From contig CAJTYV010000015.1 of assembly GCA_910584195.1 (NCBI GenBank), positions 8,316 through 72,315 on the forward strand: a stretch of 64,000 nt of DNA. The letters run 5' to 3'. This DNA comes from an uncultured Ruminococcus sp. (GTDB lineage: Bacteria > Bacillota > Clostridia > Oscillospirales > Ruminococcaceae). A program made the translations under genes and the position numbers. Under the pieces are notes generated by a model, which had not been told where the DNA came from, made no database searches, and saw only the letters and a list, made by a program, of their open reading frames with translations. This document shows positions 7,384-16,813 of the stretch, in pieces. The stretch's first letter is position 1; each line of letters opens with the position of its first letter.

Positions 7384-8361
7384 CTATTCCCCAAAATCTG
7401 GATAATCATACACATATGTCGGATCTATTTGATATTGCTGGCGGTCTGATCCGCCTAAAAATATTCCTTCCGGGTAACTGCCTTTTAATATCTCTAAATG
7501 CAACATTAGTGTATTTTGTATTGAAATTTTCATTGGCCCTAAAAGTTGTCCTTGTGTAACATTATCACCAACACGTAATTCAGTAGATATTTCGCCATAT
7601 AAAGCAAAATAGTCTCCATGGTTAACTATAATAGCATCGGTTCCAATAAAGTCATTTGTATAAGCCACCACTGTACCATTTGCCATAGCATATACATTTT
7701 TGGGTGTACCATCCGAACCGTATAAGCCACCGCTACTGCCATTATTGACATATGAATCCGCTGGATAAAAATCAATACCACCATGAGGTATTCCACTATC
7801 TCTTGGTGCACCATATTTACCATCAACAGCATCATTTCTATAGTCAAAGTGTTTAACAGGTGAAGTGTTTTTTAAAACTGTTTGATTACTATTTTTTTTG
7901 TTGATAGCAACCGTAGTTGTCATAGTAGTTGTTGTCGTTCTCGTTGTTTTTGAAGTTTGGTTTGTAGAAGTTGCAACCTGAGATGTAGTGCCTCTATAAT
8001 CCGGCTTAGAAGTCGAAGTTTGTACAGAAGCTTTTCCAACAGTTTTATTATCACAACTTGTTAATGCGATTGCTCCTCCAATAACTATCGCACCCAAAAT
8101 AAGTTCCGTGATTAAATGACCACTCGGATCGACATAACGAATTGGATTATTCTGACAATAGGTATAGAGATTAAGGCTCAGCGGATCAGATTTTCTTCCG
8201 GCATATGAATCACGGCTAATAAACCTACCAATAGCAGGATCATAATACCTCGCCCTAAGATAGATAGTGCCAGTTTCAGCATCAAAATATTCGCCGCAGT
8301 AACGAAAGGGATTAGCATCAGAATCATTGATATTCTTCTCAACACCGAAAGTTATGTTCAT
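7384..8361 (-). CDS. Orphan RHS C-terminal cassette with M23-like peptidase domain
   Basis: The 325-residue product starts directly after the stop codon of the upstream immunity gene (TAAATG) with no separate ribosome binding site, suggesting translational coupling or a recombination scar. Residues 5-75 are RHS core end (FGVEKN, GTIYLRARYYDPAIGRF, YVDPSGH), 80-150 a hydrophobic segment and Thr-rich linker, and from about 185 an M23/LytM-like domain: HGGIDF (zinc His and Asp), GTVVAYTND, VGDNVTQGQLLG and LHLEI. The usual HxH motif reads MLH, so the catalytic first His appears replaced; activity is uncertain. No signal peptide is present. The linker is nearly identical to that in the 5428-6456 cassette. 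Confidence 0.7.
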   Translation of the reverse strand: MNITFGVEKNINDSDANPFRYCGEYFDAETGTIYLRARYYDPAIGRFISRDSYAGRKSDPLSLNLYTYCQNNPIRYVDPSGHLITELILGAIVIGGAIALTSCDNKTVGKASVQTSTSKPDYRGTTSQVATSTNQTSKTTRTTTTTMTTTVAINKKNSNQTVLKNTSPVKHFDYRNDAVDGKYGAPRDSGIPHGGIDFYPADSYVNNGSSGGLYGSDGTPKNVYAMANGTVVAYTNDFIGTDAIIVNHGDYFALYGEISTELRVGDNVTQGQLLGPMKISIQNTLMLHLEILKGSYPEGIFLGGSDRQQYQIDPTYVYDYPDFGE

Positions 8362-9168
8362 TTAATTGTCTGTTCCATAGTTCTCTATTGCTTCTAATAC
8401 ATTTTCTTCAAAAAACTTAAGGATACTCATAAAATAGCCTTTATTATTTTCATGAGGATAATCATCTTTAGCTAATACAAGATCTGAATTGCCGATAAAA
8501 ACAAAATCGCTTAAACTTTTTTTGGAATAAACTAAAAGATGCAGTCTATAACTCCATTTATATCCCATGTAACGTCTTATTCTTATACAAGGTTCCTTAA
8601 GTGCATTTATATTGGGGCAAACATCACTATCGATCAATCTGACTGTAATCACAGGAGACAATCCGTTCTTTAAATTATCAGCTTGATTGACTTTTTGCAC
8701 AACAAGCCATTTACCATATACGCCTTTTTCTCTTGCAATATCACTCTTTAACTGATATGCAAATACATCGCCAATGTTCCAAGAACACATGAATACATGG
8801 GGCTTACGAAGCGTCTTTTTCGGAGGCATAGGTGATAAAAGCTCGTCTTTCAAATCTTTAAGAACTTTTTCTCTTTTGGAGTACAGTTTTTTATCAACTT
8901 CAGTCCATAACTGTAAGTTGATACCATTATCTATATACTCCAAAGCTCTATTTTTCACCATTTCGGAAAGTCGTCCATATTTCCATTGAGTATCTGCAAG
9001 TGCGAACCATACGATTGCACAGTCATCGTTGTCGTTTAATTCGTCCTGAAAATAATCAATAGTCTTATCTTCCGCTGATTTATCCTCGTCTCTTAAACAA
9101 TCTGTGTAATAGTCTCTCACTTCACAAGCAATATCATCTTGATATAAGCCCACACCCCATGCTCCCAT
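8362..9168 (-). CDS. DUF4259-like protein, candidate immunity protein for the RHS GIY-YIG toxin
   Basis: The 268-residue cytoplasmic protein begins MGAWGVGLYQDDIACEVRDY, like the MGAWG-type N-terminus of DUF4259-like proteins, which occur next to toxins. The middle contains WFALADTQWKYGRLSE, a helical repeat-like segment, and the C-terminal half has beta strands without known motifs. It starts 4 bp after the rhs stop codon with a GGAGGATG ribosome site. Its place directly behind the GIY-YIG nuclease tip of rhs is the standard place of the cognate immunity gene; a cytoplasmic location fits a nuclease toxin. The immunity role is inference. Confidence 0.65.
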   Translation of the reverse strand: MGAWGVGLYQDDIACEVRDYYTDCLRDEDKSAEDKTIDYFQDELNDNDDCAIVWFALADTQWKYGRLSEMVKNRALEYIDNGINLQLWTEVDKKLYSKREKVLKDLKDELLSPMPPKKTLRKPHVFMCSWNIGDVFAYQLKSDIAREKGVYGKWLVVQKVNQADNLKNGLSPVITVRLIDSDVCPNINALKEPCIRIRRYMGYKWSYRLHLLVYSKKSLSDFVFIGNSDLVLAKDDYPHENNKGYFMSILKFFEENVLEAIENYGTDN

Positions 9169-9172
9169 AGAT

Positions 9173-12100
9173 TCATCCTCCTACATACGTTAAATTATCT
9201 GTTAATCCAGTAATTAATTGATAATAGCTATTTCCTTCAGGATAATATGCTTCGTATTTCTTTTCAGTCGCACCACGTATTTGGTTATTAGTTTTATTCG
9301 CTCTATTCAAAGTTTGGAAATAGTCTATATAAAACTGTTCTAAGAACCTTGCTTCTCCATAAGATAAGTTTTGTTCAAATGGTACTAAATCTAAATTTTT
9401 TCTGTATGGATTACGGCTATGTCTATATGCAGCAGAAGCTAAGTTCCTTGTTCGTCCTACATACATCACATCCTTATTAGAATCAACTAATCCATAAACA
9501 GAATATCTTCTCTTCTGGGGAACAGATTTTGTTTTTGTTTTAGCTATAGTTATGCTTTTGGAGGTACTTTTTTCCTTAACTTTGTCAAGTGAAAAATCTT
9601 TTCCTTTTTTAAAAACGCCTTCTCTTGGAAGTACAGTGGCATCATTATATGTCTTGATACCATCATACACACAGTAACCAGTAATAAGTACAGCAGCAGC
9701 ACCTGCTAACATATCCACAAAAGGAGCAGGGCCATCGAATGTCGTTGCCGTTGCACATCCACCATAAGCAGGTGCACTGGAAGAAATTGAACTTGCAATA
9801 CTTCCACCGTATCCTTTAACAGTCTCCCAGGTATTACTTATAGCTTGCTGTGCTTCACTTAAGAAATCACTAATTGCTTCAGCAAAGTTTCCACTTGGAT
9901 CAACATAAATCAAAGGATTATTAGCACAATAAGTATAAAGATTAAGGCTTAAAGGATCGTCGATATCACCAGCAATAGAATCCCGTGAAATAAATCTGCC
10001 AATACTCGGGTCATAATATCTCGCCCTGAGGTAAATAGTGCCAGTTTCAGCATCAAAATATTCACCACAGTAACGGAACGGATTAGCATCGGAATCATTG
10101 ATATTCTTCTCAACACCGAAAGCATCGTAAGTATAGGACTTAACAACGTCACCGTCGGAATTGGTAAGATCAACTACATCTCCGTGAGCGTTCTGAATGT
10201 AGTAAACATAATCAGATTTAGCGCCGTTTACAAACGTATACTTTGCAGCAAGGCTTGTTCCGCGGACGTAACAGTTTGCATTGTACGTATCGTCCTCGAT
10301 AACATCTGCAACTATCTGTTTGCTGCCGTCCCAGACATGATTGATGCGCTGACCGTTGACAACTTTTTCGATTCTAAGACCTGAAACATTGTACTTGTAG
10401 CTTGCGGTAGTTTCGCCGTCTGTAAAGCCGATAAGCTGATTCAGTCCATCGTATGTGTTTGTTTCTGTCTTGCCGTCAGCAGTCTTTGTGATCTGATTGC
10501 CGTTAGCGTCGTAAGTGTAAACAGTCTGCTTAACATTGCTTGTCGAATCAAGCGGATTCGTTTCAGCTTCTACAGTCTTGATTTCCTTCTGGAGAAGCGC
10601 AGTATACTTGCCCTGAGCGTTATTGTAATTGTATTCAGTTACATAATTTTCAGAACCGGTCGCCGTCATTTTGGAACGGTTTCCATAATCATCGTACTCG
10701 TATGCGTAGGTATCTGCTGTGTTGTCGCCAACCTTAACTGATTCCTCAGTCAGTCTTTTCAGACTGTCATACTCGTACTCTGTAGTTTCTATTATACCAT
10801 TTTCACTGCGCACTTTGCAAGCGTCAGAACCATCAAGAAAATAGGAATATTCGTAGCTTGATATGGTAATATCGCCGGATTTGTTTTCAATATTTGTGAT
10901 CCTGTTTGCCTTGTTGTAGGTGTATGTCGAAACTACACCGTTTCCGAGAGTTTCGGACTTCTTGTTTCCGTTAGCGTCATAAGTGTAGGAAGCAACTTCT
11001 GTTCCGCTTTCTTTAACCTTGGAAATTCTCATCTCCGAATCATATTCATATGATTTTAATGAATAAGAAAGAAGATTGTACTGTCCTGTGAGTTCTCTGC
11101 TCACATACGGCGACACGCCCTCATAGAAAAATCCTCTGAATACTGAGTAATGCGAACTGTATTCCGACTCAGAATATTTTCTTCCGAGTTTGTCATATTC
11201 ATAAGCAGTTGTGTAACCGTTGCTTGAAGCAGATGTGATCCTGCCCATATTATCGTAGATATATGTTTTGGAAACATTCTTTGAAGAATCGTCAGGATTT
11301 ACCGTCTCAGATTTAATAACACGATTAAGTGCATCGTAGGTATTTGTTGTAATATTGCCGTTTGCATCAGTTGAAGTAAGAACATTTCCGTTCAGATCAT
11401 AAGTGACTGTTCCCGAATTGTAGCCCGTGCTGTCAGTTGTGCGGACAAGTCTCATGAAGCTGTCGTATTCATACTCCGTCGTCAGGTACGTGTCGTCATT
11501 TTCGGAGGACATACCCGTGTACATCTTCGTCTGGATTCCGGCATTGTTGTAGAAATATTTTGTGATATTCTTTTCACCGTCAGGAGTACCGTCGCTGAGG
11601 ATCACTTTTTCAAGCAGACCCATTGCATTGTACTTGTTCACGGTTACGCTGTTTTTGTTATTGTCAAGTTTCTGGGTCGTTTTAACGAGATTTCCGAGTT
11701 TGTCGTATTCGTTAATAACTTCCGCATCACGATCATCTACAGGCGAAACTGTCTTAGTCAGTTTATTCAGATAATTGTATTCATAAATTGTGCTGTTATC
11801 GAGTGCATCGGTAACTTTTGCAAGTTGTCCGTTTGCGAAATATGCGCTTGTTCTCTTGGTTTCGCTGTTAGTTTTTTCTTCAACTGCATTGCCTCTGAAA
11901 TCAGTCAGAGTTTCTGTTATTACCTGTTTATCGGCTGTAATGTAAGAGGTTTTCTGTGTTCTGAGACCATTGTAAGTGATATTTCTGATATCCGATGCAG
12001 AATTGTAAACAGTGAAATTGTGTTCTTCAAACTCGTATGAAGTTTCTGCAATAATCTGCTTGGGACTGCTGCTGCCCTCTTTGAAATATGCAGCCTTTTC

Positions 12101-15100
12101 ACGCTGTAATCCGTCGTATTCGGTAAGATTTATCGTACCGTCGGGATTAGTCTTTTCAGTTACGTTTCCGTATGCGTCGTACTTGAAAGAGGTCTTGTTT
12201 CCGAGAGCGTCAGTCTGAGTTTTTACAGCACCGCTCGGATAGTAAGCTGTAAGCGTTCCGTGGCTCTTATCAGCAGAGAAATTAGGCGAATATTCAGCTG
12301 TTTTTCTGCTTAATAAGTCATATTCCGCAATTGTAACAGCAGGGGTATTTCCCGTACCGAAATCGCTGATTTTCGTAACGTTATTGAACTTATCATACTC
12401 AAATTCTTTTACAGCATAAGTATTTTTGGAAATATCAACGCTTGCTTTTTCTTTTGATACCTGAAGCTGTGAATTGTATTCGTATTCAACAGAGTTTACA
12501 ACAGTATTTCCGTCCTTGATAACTTTCTTGATCGGAAGTCCTTTTGCATATCCGGAAGTACCGTAAGTATACTCGGTCACGTGCCCTTCGGCGTCGGTAA
12601 TTGTGCGGATAAGACCTGCAATTTCAGCCGTTTCGCTTGCCGGATAATAGGTGTAAACGGTCATTGCATAATTTGCTTCATTGATTACGGAATCAATGCT
12701 GAAATCATTTACAAAAGCCGTTACATTATCAACAGCAGATAAACTCTGATAGCTTTTTACAACATTAACGCCTGTTTCATCATACTGAGAAATTGTGACA
12801 TTTCCGTTTTCATCAGCCTGAATTATCGGCATATTTTTATCGTTGTATTTTGCAAGAGTAAATGTGCCGTCGGGGTTTGTTGTCTTTGTCACATTGCCGT
12901 TTGCATCACGTTCATACTTGGTTTTATTCTCCATAATATCAACGCTTTCGGACATCTCATCATACTTATTCTCACCATCAGTCATGCTGTAGGTGATCTT
13001 ATCGACCTCGTATGTCATACCGTCCGTTTCAACAGTATTTGTCTTTACTGCAAGCTTTTCATCATAGTTGTAAGTGAATGTTTTTACAAGCTTGCTGCCG
13101 TCATATTCCTTGAGACCCGTCTGCTTTTCAAGCTTATCATAAACGTATTCCTGTTTGAGTCCAGCCGCATTTTTCAGCCAATTGACCGAGCCGTTGCTGT
13201 TGTAAACGATCTGATCTGTCATCTCATCGTAGCAGTTTGTGATTTTGCAAAGCCTGCCGTTTCCGTCATACTCATATTTCTCCGTACCGCCTGATACGCT
13301 TGTTGCAGAAACAAGCTGAAAATCTCCGCTGTACTCGTAAGTTACAGTGCGGTCAGCCTCGTCATCCTCAATGCTGAGAATACGAGAATGCTCGTCGTTT
13401 CCGTTGTAAGTGATCGTGTATATTCTGCCTGTGGAATCGGTTACAATTCTCTGATTATTTTCTTTTGCGGAAATTGTCAGAGTGTTTCCGTTGGCGTCCT
13501 TGACCCAGTCCAGTTCGCCGTCTGCATTAAAATGATATTGGGACTGAGCGGCGTTTGTAACGGTATACTCATCGCCCGATTTTGTCATTTTGCTGTGAGC
13601 GTTCAGGCACTCAAATCCGCCGTTGCCGTCGTCCTTGAAAGTGGTATTAGAACCATCAGGAAGCACTACCTGATAATAACCGTATGCAGGAATTACGATT
13701 TTGCTGACATCAATATTGAAATCCCAGCCGATACCGAAAGAGCCTTCTTCATTGCTTACAGAGTTGTAAGTTCTTACAAAATCAGACTTAACTCCGGGCG
13801 ATGCAATACTTAAATCTGTGAAAGATTTTGTGTAGTTACCTGTTGCAATATGTACGCCGTCGCCAATCTCCCAGCCCTTGCGGTAGAGAGTGTAATCATA
13901 TCCGTAAGAAGATCTCCACCAGGGACGAATCCAGTAATTTTCGGGAGTAAACGGATTGATAAATATCAGATGCTCATACCAGTCATATTCATCTACGCTG
14001 TCAAAATTAAAGGTTCTGTCTGTTGCCAGCGAACCGTCCTCATTGTCTATAAATTCTTTATTGTTATGCCATAAAACGTTCTGTTTGCCGCCTGCATATC
14101 CTAAGAAAATCGTGTGATTTTCCGATGAATAAACAGATTTTGGACCGGATTCCTCATTAACCGCCCATTCTGGGCCGAGGAACCAGAGCTGTCCGTTTGT
14201 CCATTTTCCATCCATATTCTGACTTGTAACATATCTCCAGTTACCGCCGATCATAAGAAAATCATTGGCATTGGTCATTTCGATAACGTCATAGCAGTGT
14301 ACCTGACCGGAATGAAACTCATTTCCGATAATAACCTGACCGTTATTCAAATCCATAAGCTGACCGGTTGTACCGTTCCAGCCGTCAGGTGATGCGGTTC
14401 TGAAAACAAGATTGTTTCCAACCATAAGCAGACCGCCGTTGATGTCAAGAGTTGCTCCGTTATTTGCCCAGAACTGTGGCATATCCGTAGTAAACGACAT
14501 ACAGTCAGCAACATAAAGAACGCAGCCGTTCAGATCAAAATTAGTGTCATGGAGATTGAAGCTGTAGGGGAACATACCGCCTGAAAGCATTTTCAGATTT
14601 CTCTTGAATGCGTGATCCCAATCAAGATCGCCGGATGCTGCGTATGCTTCCGAAAACCACGAAACATCGAAATCATTGATTGTTCCGTCGTTATTCTTAT
14701 CCATATATTCAAAATAATTTTCTGAACGTCCGCGTTTGTATAAATCAGTATTAAGTTTATCAATTCCGTCATCAAAATCACTTGCATTTACATAAATATC
14801 GCCCGTCATTTCGTGATTATAGATAAAAACATCCGAACGATATACTCTTGCATCATCAAGATACAGCTTGAATACAGCAAGATCGTTCGCATCAAATACT
14901 CCGTTCTGATCAGCAAGATCAGGCAGCATATATCCATCTGGATTACTGCAGTTTTCAACGATCTCCGAGAGAATTTCGTAGTCTGTATCGTTTATTACAG
15001 CGTCAAGATTAATGTCAAGATTTTGTGTAAAACCGGACAATATTATTTCTTCATCGTTTTCTCTCAGTTCATCATAAAATGCACAAAATTCGCCAAAATC

Positions 15101-15901
15101 TTCGTTGCTTATGTAACCGTCCCCATCAGCATCCATTGTCGGATTAAAATCGCTGTCGCCACGAGTTGCACCAAGACAGCTCTGCACATAAGCAAGGTCG
15201 TTTTCGTTGATAACGTCGTCGCTCCACTGGTTGTTTTCCCATTCGTTGTAAGTCGTATCACCAGGAACAAGAGTAACCGTATCTTTTGATTCACCCGAAC
15301 CTATCTGATATGCTCCTGTTCCGAAATCCTTGAGATAAAACGGAAGATAGCCGTTGCACTCAAATTTTACATGATAAACATCAGAACCGTCGGCAACCAC
15401 ACAATACTCGCCGCCATCGCTTACTTTCTGATATGCGAGTTCCTCCCAGTTACCATTAAAAATACGCACATAAATCGGCGTATCATCGCTTGCAGCATAA
15501 CCGTTTACCGTCCCCTTGCTAACTTTACCTGTTACAGCTAATTCAGAAACAGAGTTTACATTCGTCTGCGCTATATTTTCCGTAATAAGGGACTTTGCCG
15601 TATAATCCCATACGAATTCGGATTCAGACTTTGCCTTTGCACGTCTGCCATGTGCCGAAATATTTTCCTCCACAGCTTCAGGCAGTTCAAAGTAATCTAC
15701 TTTTCCGAGATCCTTAGCTGCTTCTTCAAATTCCTTTGCAAGCTGTTCTTCATTTTTTGCTGCTTCTTTTGCATCAATTGCCGACGCTATCGTTTCGGCA
15801 TGAAGAATACCCTGCGATGTACCGTCGCCGTAGATCAACACTTGTCCCACAAACATTGCTGACAGCGTTCCGGCTAATATTCGGCTGAATTTTTTATTCA
15901 T
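9173..15901 (-). CDS. Secreted RHS-repeat polymorphic toxin with dockerin-like repeats and GIY-YIG nuclease tip
   Basis: The 2242-residue protein has a signal peptide (residues 1-40, cleavage near AETIASA). Residues about 228-424 contain several dockerin/EF-hand-like calcium loops: DADGDGYISNEDF, DINLDAVINDTD, DQNGVFDANDLAVFKLYL, DKNNDGTINDFD. A right-handed-repeat-like segment follows, then from about 690 a DUF6531-like start and many YD repeats. The RHS core ends with YLRARYYDPSIGRFISRDS and YVDPSG near 2003. The tip has a hydrophobic stretch and a GIY-YIG domain: Tyr2133 (YSVYG), MYVGRTR near 2146, His2161, Glu2188 in RFLEQF. Start at 15901 has AAGGGGGAA inside the 3' end of agrB, overlapping it by 8 bp, so translation is coupled to the pheromone processing gene. 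A DUF4259-like immunity gene and two spare cassettes follow. Confidence 0.88.
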   Translation of the reverse strand: MNKKFSRILAGTLSAMFVGQVLIYGDGTSQGILHAETIASAIDAKEAAKNEEQLAKEFEEAAKDLGKVDYFELPEAVEENISAHGRRAKAKSESEFVWDYTAKSLITENIAQTNVNSVSELAVTGKVSKGTVNGYAASDDTPIYVRIFNGNWEELAYQKVSDGGEYCVVADGSDVYHVKFECNGYLPFYLKDFGTGAYQIGSGESKDTVTLVPGDTTYNEWENNQWSDDVINENDLAYVQSCLGATRGDSDFNPTMDADGDGYISNEDFGEFCAFYDELRENDEEIILSGFTQNLDINLDAVINDTDYEILSEIVENCSNPDGYMLPDLADQNGVFDANDLAVFKLYLDDARVYRSDVFIYNHEMTGDIYVNASDFDDGIDKLNTDLYKRGRSENYFEYMDKNNDGTINDFDVSWFSEAYAASGDLDWDHAFKRNLKMLSGGMFPYSFNLHDTNFDLNGCVLYVADCMSFTTDMPQFWANNGATLDINGGLLMVGNNLVFRTASPDGWNGTTGQLMDLNNGQVIIGNEFHSGQVHCYDVIEMTNANDFLMIGGNWRYVTSQNMDGKWTNGQLWFLGPEWAVNEESGPKSVYSSENHTIFLGYAGGKQNVLWHNNKEFIDNEDGSLATDRTFNFDSVDEYDWYEHLIFINPFTPENYWIRPWWRSSYGYDYTLYRKGWEIGDGVHIATGNYTKSFTDLSIASPGVKSDFVRTYNSVSNEEGSFGIGWDFNIDVSKIVIPAYGYYQVVLPDGSNTTFKDDGNGGFECLNAHSKMTKSGDEYTVTNAAQSQYHFNADGELDWVKDANGNTLTISAKENNQRIVTDSTGRIYTITYNGNDEHSRILSIEDDEADRTVTYEYSGDFQLVSATSVSGGTEKYEYDGNGRLCKITNCYDEMTDQIVYNSNGSVNWLKNAAGLKQEYVYDKLEKQTGLKEYDGSKLVKTFTYNYDEKLAVKTNTVETDGMTYEVDKITYSMTDGENKYDEMSESVDIMENKTKYERDANGNVTKTTNPDGTFTLAKYNDKNMPIIQADENGNVTISQYDETGVNVVKSYQSLSAVDNVTAFVNDFSIDSVINEANYAMTVYTYYPASETAEIAGLIRTITDAEGHVTEYTYGTSGYAKGLPIKKVIKDGNTVVNSVEYEYNSQLQVSKEKASVDISKNTYAVKEFEYDKFNNVTKISDFGTGNTPAVTIAEYDLLSRKTAEYSPNFSADKSHGTLTAYYPSGAVKTQTDALGNKTSFKYDAYGNVTEKTNPDGTINLTEYDGLQREKAAYFKEGSSSPKQIIAETSYEFEEHNFTVYNSASDIRNITYNGLRTQKTSYITADKQVITETLTDFRGNAVEEKTNSETKRTSAYFANGQLAKVTDALDNSTIYEYNYLNKLTKTVSPVDDRDAEVINEYDKLGNLVKTTQKLDNNKNSVTVNKYNAMGLLEKVILSDGTPDGEKNITKYFYNNAGIQTKMYTGMSSENDDTYLTTEYEYDSFMRLVRTTDSTGYNSGTVTYDLNGNVLTSTDANGNITTNTYDALNRVIKSETVNPDDSSKNVSKTYIYDNMGRITSASSNGYTTAYEYDKLGRKYSESEYSSHYSVFRGFFYEGVSPYVSRELTGQYNLLSYSLKSYEYDSEMRISKVKESGTEVASYTYDANGNKKSETLGNGVVSTYTYNKANRITNIENKSGDITISSYEYSYFLDGSDACKVRSENGIIETTEYEYDSLKRLTEESVKVGDNTADTYAYEYDDYGNRSKMTATGSENYVTEYNYNNAQGKYTALLQKEIKTVEAETNPLDSTSNVKQTVYTYDANGNQITKTADGKTETNTYDGLNQLIGFTDGETTASYKYNVSGLRIEKVVNGQRINHVWDGSKQIVADVIEDDTYNANCYVRGTSLAAKYTFVNGAKSDYVYYIQNAHGDVVDLTNSDGDVVKSYTYDAFGVEKNINDSDANPFRYCGEYFDAETGTIYLRARYYDPSIGRFISRDSIAGDIDDPLSLNLYTYCANNPLIYVDPSGNFAEAISDFLSEAQQAISNTWETVKGYGGSIASSISSSAPAYGGCATATTFDGPAPFVDMLAGAAAVLITGYCVYDGIKTYNDATVLPREGVFKKGKDFSLDKVKEKSTSKSITIAKTKTKSVPQKRRYSVYGLVDSNKDVMYVGRTRNLASAAYRHSRNPYRKNLDLVPFEQNLSYGEARFLEQFYIDYFQTLNRANKTNNQIRGATEKKYEAYYPEGNSYYQLITGLTDNLTYVGG

Positions 15902-16493
15902 AAAATTCCCCCTTACTTTTTCTCGTTTTTAAGCCTTGCAATATCCCTGCCACAAGCATTACCGATTCGGTAAAAACACTCAAAGCAATGATCTTGCATA
16001 TTTGATTTTCCCCTAAAATCATACATATTGCAAAAGCGATAATTTCAATTATCAGAATTGCTCTTGTACGTCTGCGATGTACGGACTTTTCCATTTCATC
16101 CAATTGATTATTCTCAGTTTCAACAGGAGCTGTGATCCATATGAATATACTTGCTGCTGCAAGCATCACAACGGATACAGCTCGTTGAAAAGGAATCCAT
16201 TTGATTATCGCAAGCAAAACTGAGATCATTATTGTCGAATTTATATAGCACCTCATAGGACTGCCGGCATGATGTCCTCCGGCACTTGTTCTTATTGCAA
16301 TGTATGATATATTCAACAGTATGCAGGGAAGCAGAAGTTTAAACGATACTCCCAATAATATTGTTGTTGCAATATTCAGAAGCATCATCACCAACTGGAA
16401 AAATCCGTACACATACACGTCTGCATCTGCTTCGGAAATAATCCCGCTGCCGATCAGCTTCCCCACAAACTTCTCCGATAATCGTTCAAGCAT
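15894..16493 (-). CDS. agrB: AgrB-type pheromone-processing membrane protease
   Basis: The 199-residue polytopic membrane protein has the AgrB catalytic pair: His75 and Cys82, seven residues apart, within RTSAGGHHAGSPMRCY. AgrB cleaves the AgrD precursor at its C-terminus and forms the thiolactone ring. About five hydrophobic segments are visible. Its ATG at 16493 shares a base with the agrD stop codon (TGATG), and its 3' end overlaps the rhs start, so agrD, agrB and rhs form one coupled unit. Confidence 0.92.
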   Translation of the reverse strand: MLERLSEKFVGKLIGSGIISEADADVYVYGFFQLVMMLLNIATTILLGVSFKLLLPCILLNISYIAIRTSAGGHHAGSPMRCYINSTIMISVLLAIIKWIPFQRAVSVVMLAAASIFIWITAPVETENNQLDEMEKSVHRRRTRAILIIEIIAFAICMILGENQICKIIALSVFTESVMLVAGILQGLKTRKSKGEFYE

Positions 16494-16642
16494 CAGGACT
16501 TAGTCTGCTTCTTTACAGCCATAGGCTTCTTGGGCTGATAATCCCACCAGCTGCAGTAAAGATCGCCGAAGATGAAAGCACTCTTCTTTGCAATTTTAGC
16601 TGCACCATTTAATGCCTTGTTCTTTGCTTTTGTTTCTTTCAT
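16493..16642 (-). CDS. agrD: AgrD-type autoinducing peptide precursor
   Basis: This 49-residue ORF is below the usual calling limit. It has AGGAGG with a 7-bp spacer before the ATG at 16642. The layout is that of AgrD: basic amphipathic leader (residues 1-24), a Cys-containing core (Tyr29-Cys30-Ser-Trp-Trp-Asp34) and a conserved tail (Tyr-Gln-Pro-Lys-Lys-Pro, 35-40). By comparison with clostridial AgrD proteins ending in YEPxVP after the ring, the predicted pheromone is a five-residue thiolactone C-S-W-W-D with an unknown N-terminal extension. Unlike most AgrD tails, the residues after the Pro are basic rather than acidic. It is first in the operon, 40 bp downstream of the predicted -10 box. 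Confidence 0.85.
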   Translation of the reverse strand: MKETKAKNKALNGAAKIAKKSAFIFGDLYCSWWDYQPKKPMAVKKQTKS

Positions 16643-16684
16643 AAAACTTTACCTCCTGTTTTTTATTCAAGATCTTGTGCCTTC

Positions 16685-16713
16685 ACTATATCATATTCCT
16701 CTCCATTCTGCAA
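16685..16713 (-). promoter_or_regulatory. Sigma-A promoter of agrD-agrB-rhs
   Basis: On the minus strand TTGCAG (16708-16713), a 17-bp spacer and TATAGT (16685-16690) precede agrD. The -35 box is 10 bp from the LytTR-type repeats, as at the dGTPase promoter. Confidence 0.7.
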
Positions 16714-16723
16714 TATTTTTGCA

Positions 16724-16753
16724 CTGAAATGTCGTTTTTTGACATTGAATGGT
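16724..16753 (-). promoter_or_regulatory. Putative AgrA/LytTR binding site at the agrD promoter
   Basis: Direct repeats ACCATTCAA and ACATTTCAG with a 21-bp period lie just upstream of the -35 box. The two 9-mers are identical to those at 4047-4076. This is the expected position for class-II activation by an AgrA-like regulator and would give positive feedback on the pheromone operon. Confidence 0.65.
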
Positions 16754-16771
16754 AATTTTTTAGAAAAAAAT

Positions 16772-16800
16772 AATGCTACGGCTTGAAAACCACAGCATTT
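16772..16800 (-). terminator. Terminator of the agrA-agrC transcript
   Basis: ATGCTGTGG and CCGTAGCAT form a 9-bp stem with G-T pairs on the minus strand, followed by TATTTTTTT. It isolates agrC from the agrD promoter. Confidence 0.7.
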
Positions 16801-16813
16801 TATGAATTTGTAA

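Noticed and set aside
10184..15862. Many plus-strand ORFs opposite rhs
   Set aside because: They are shadows of the long minus-strand RHS gene; none has a ribosome site or a recognisable domain.
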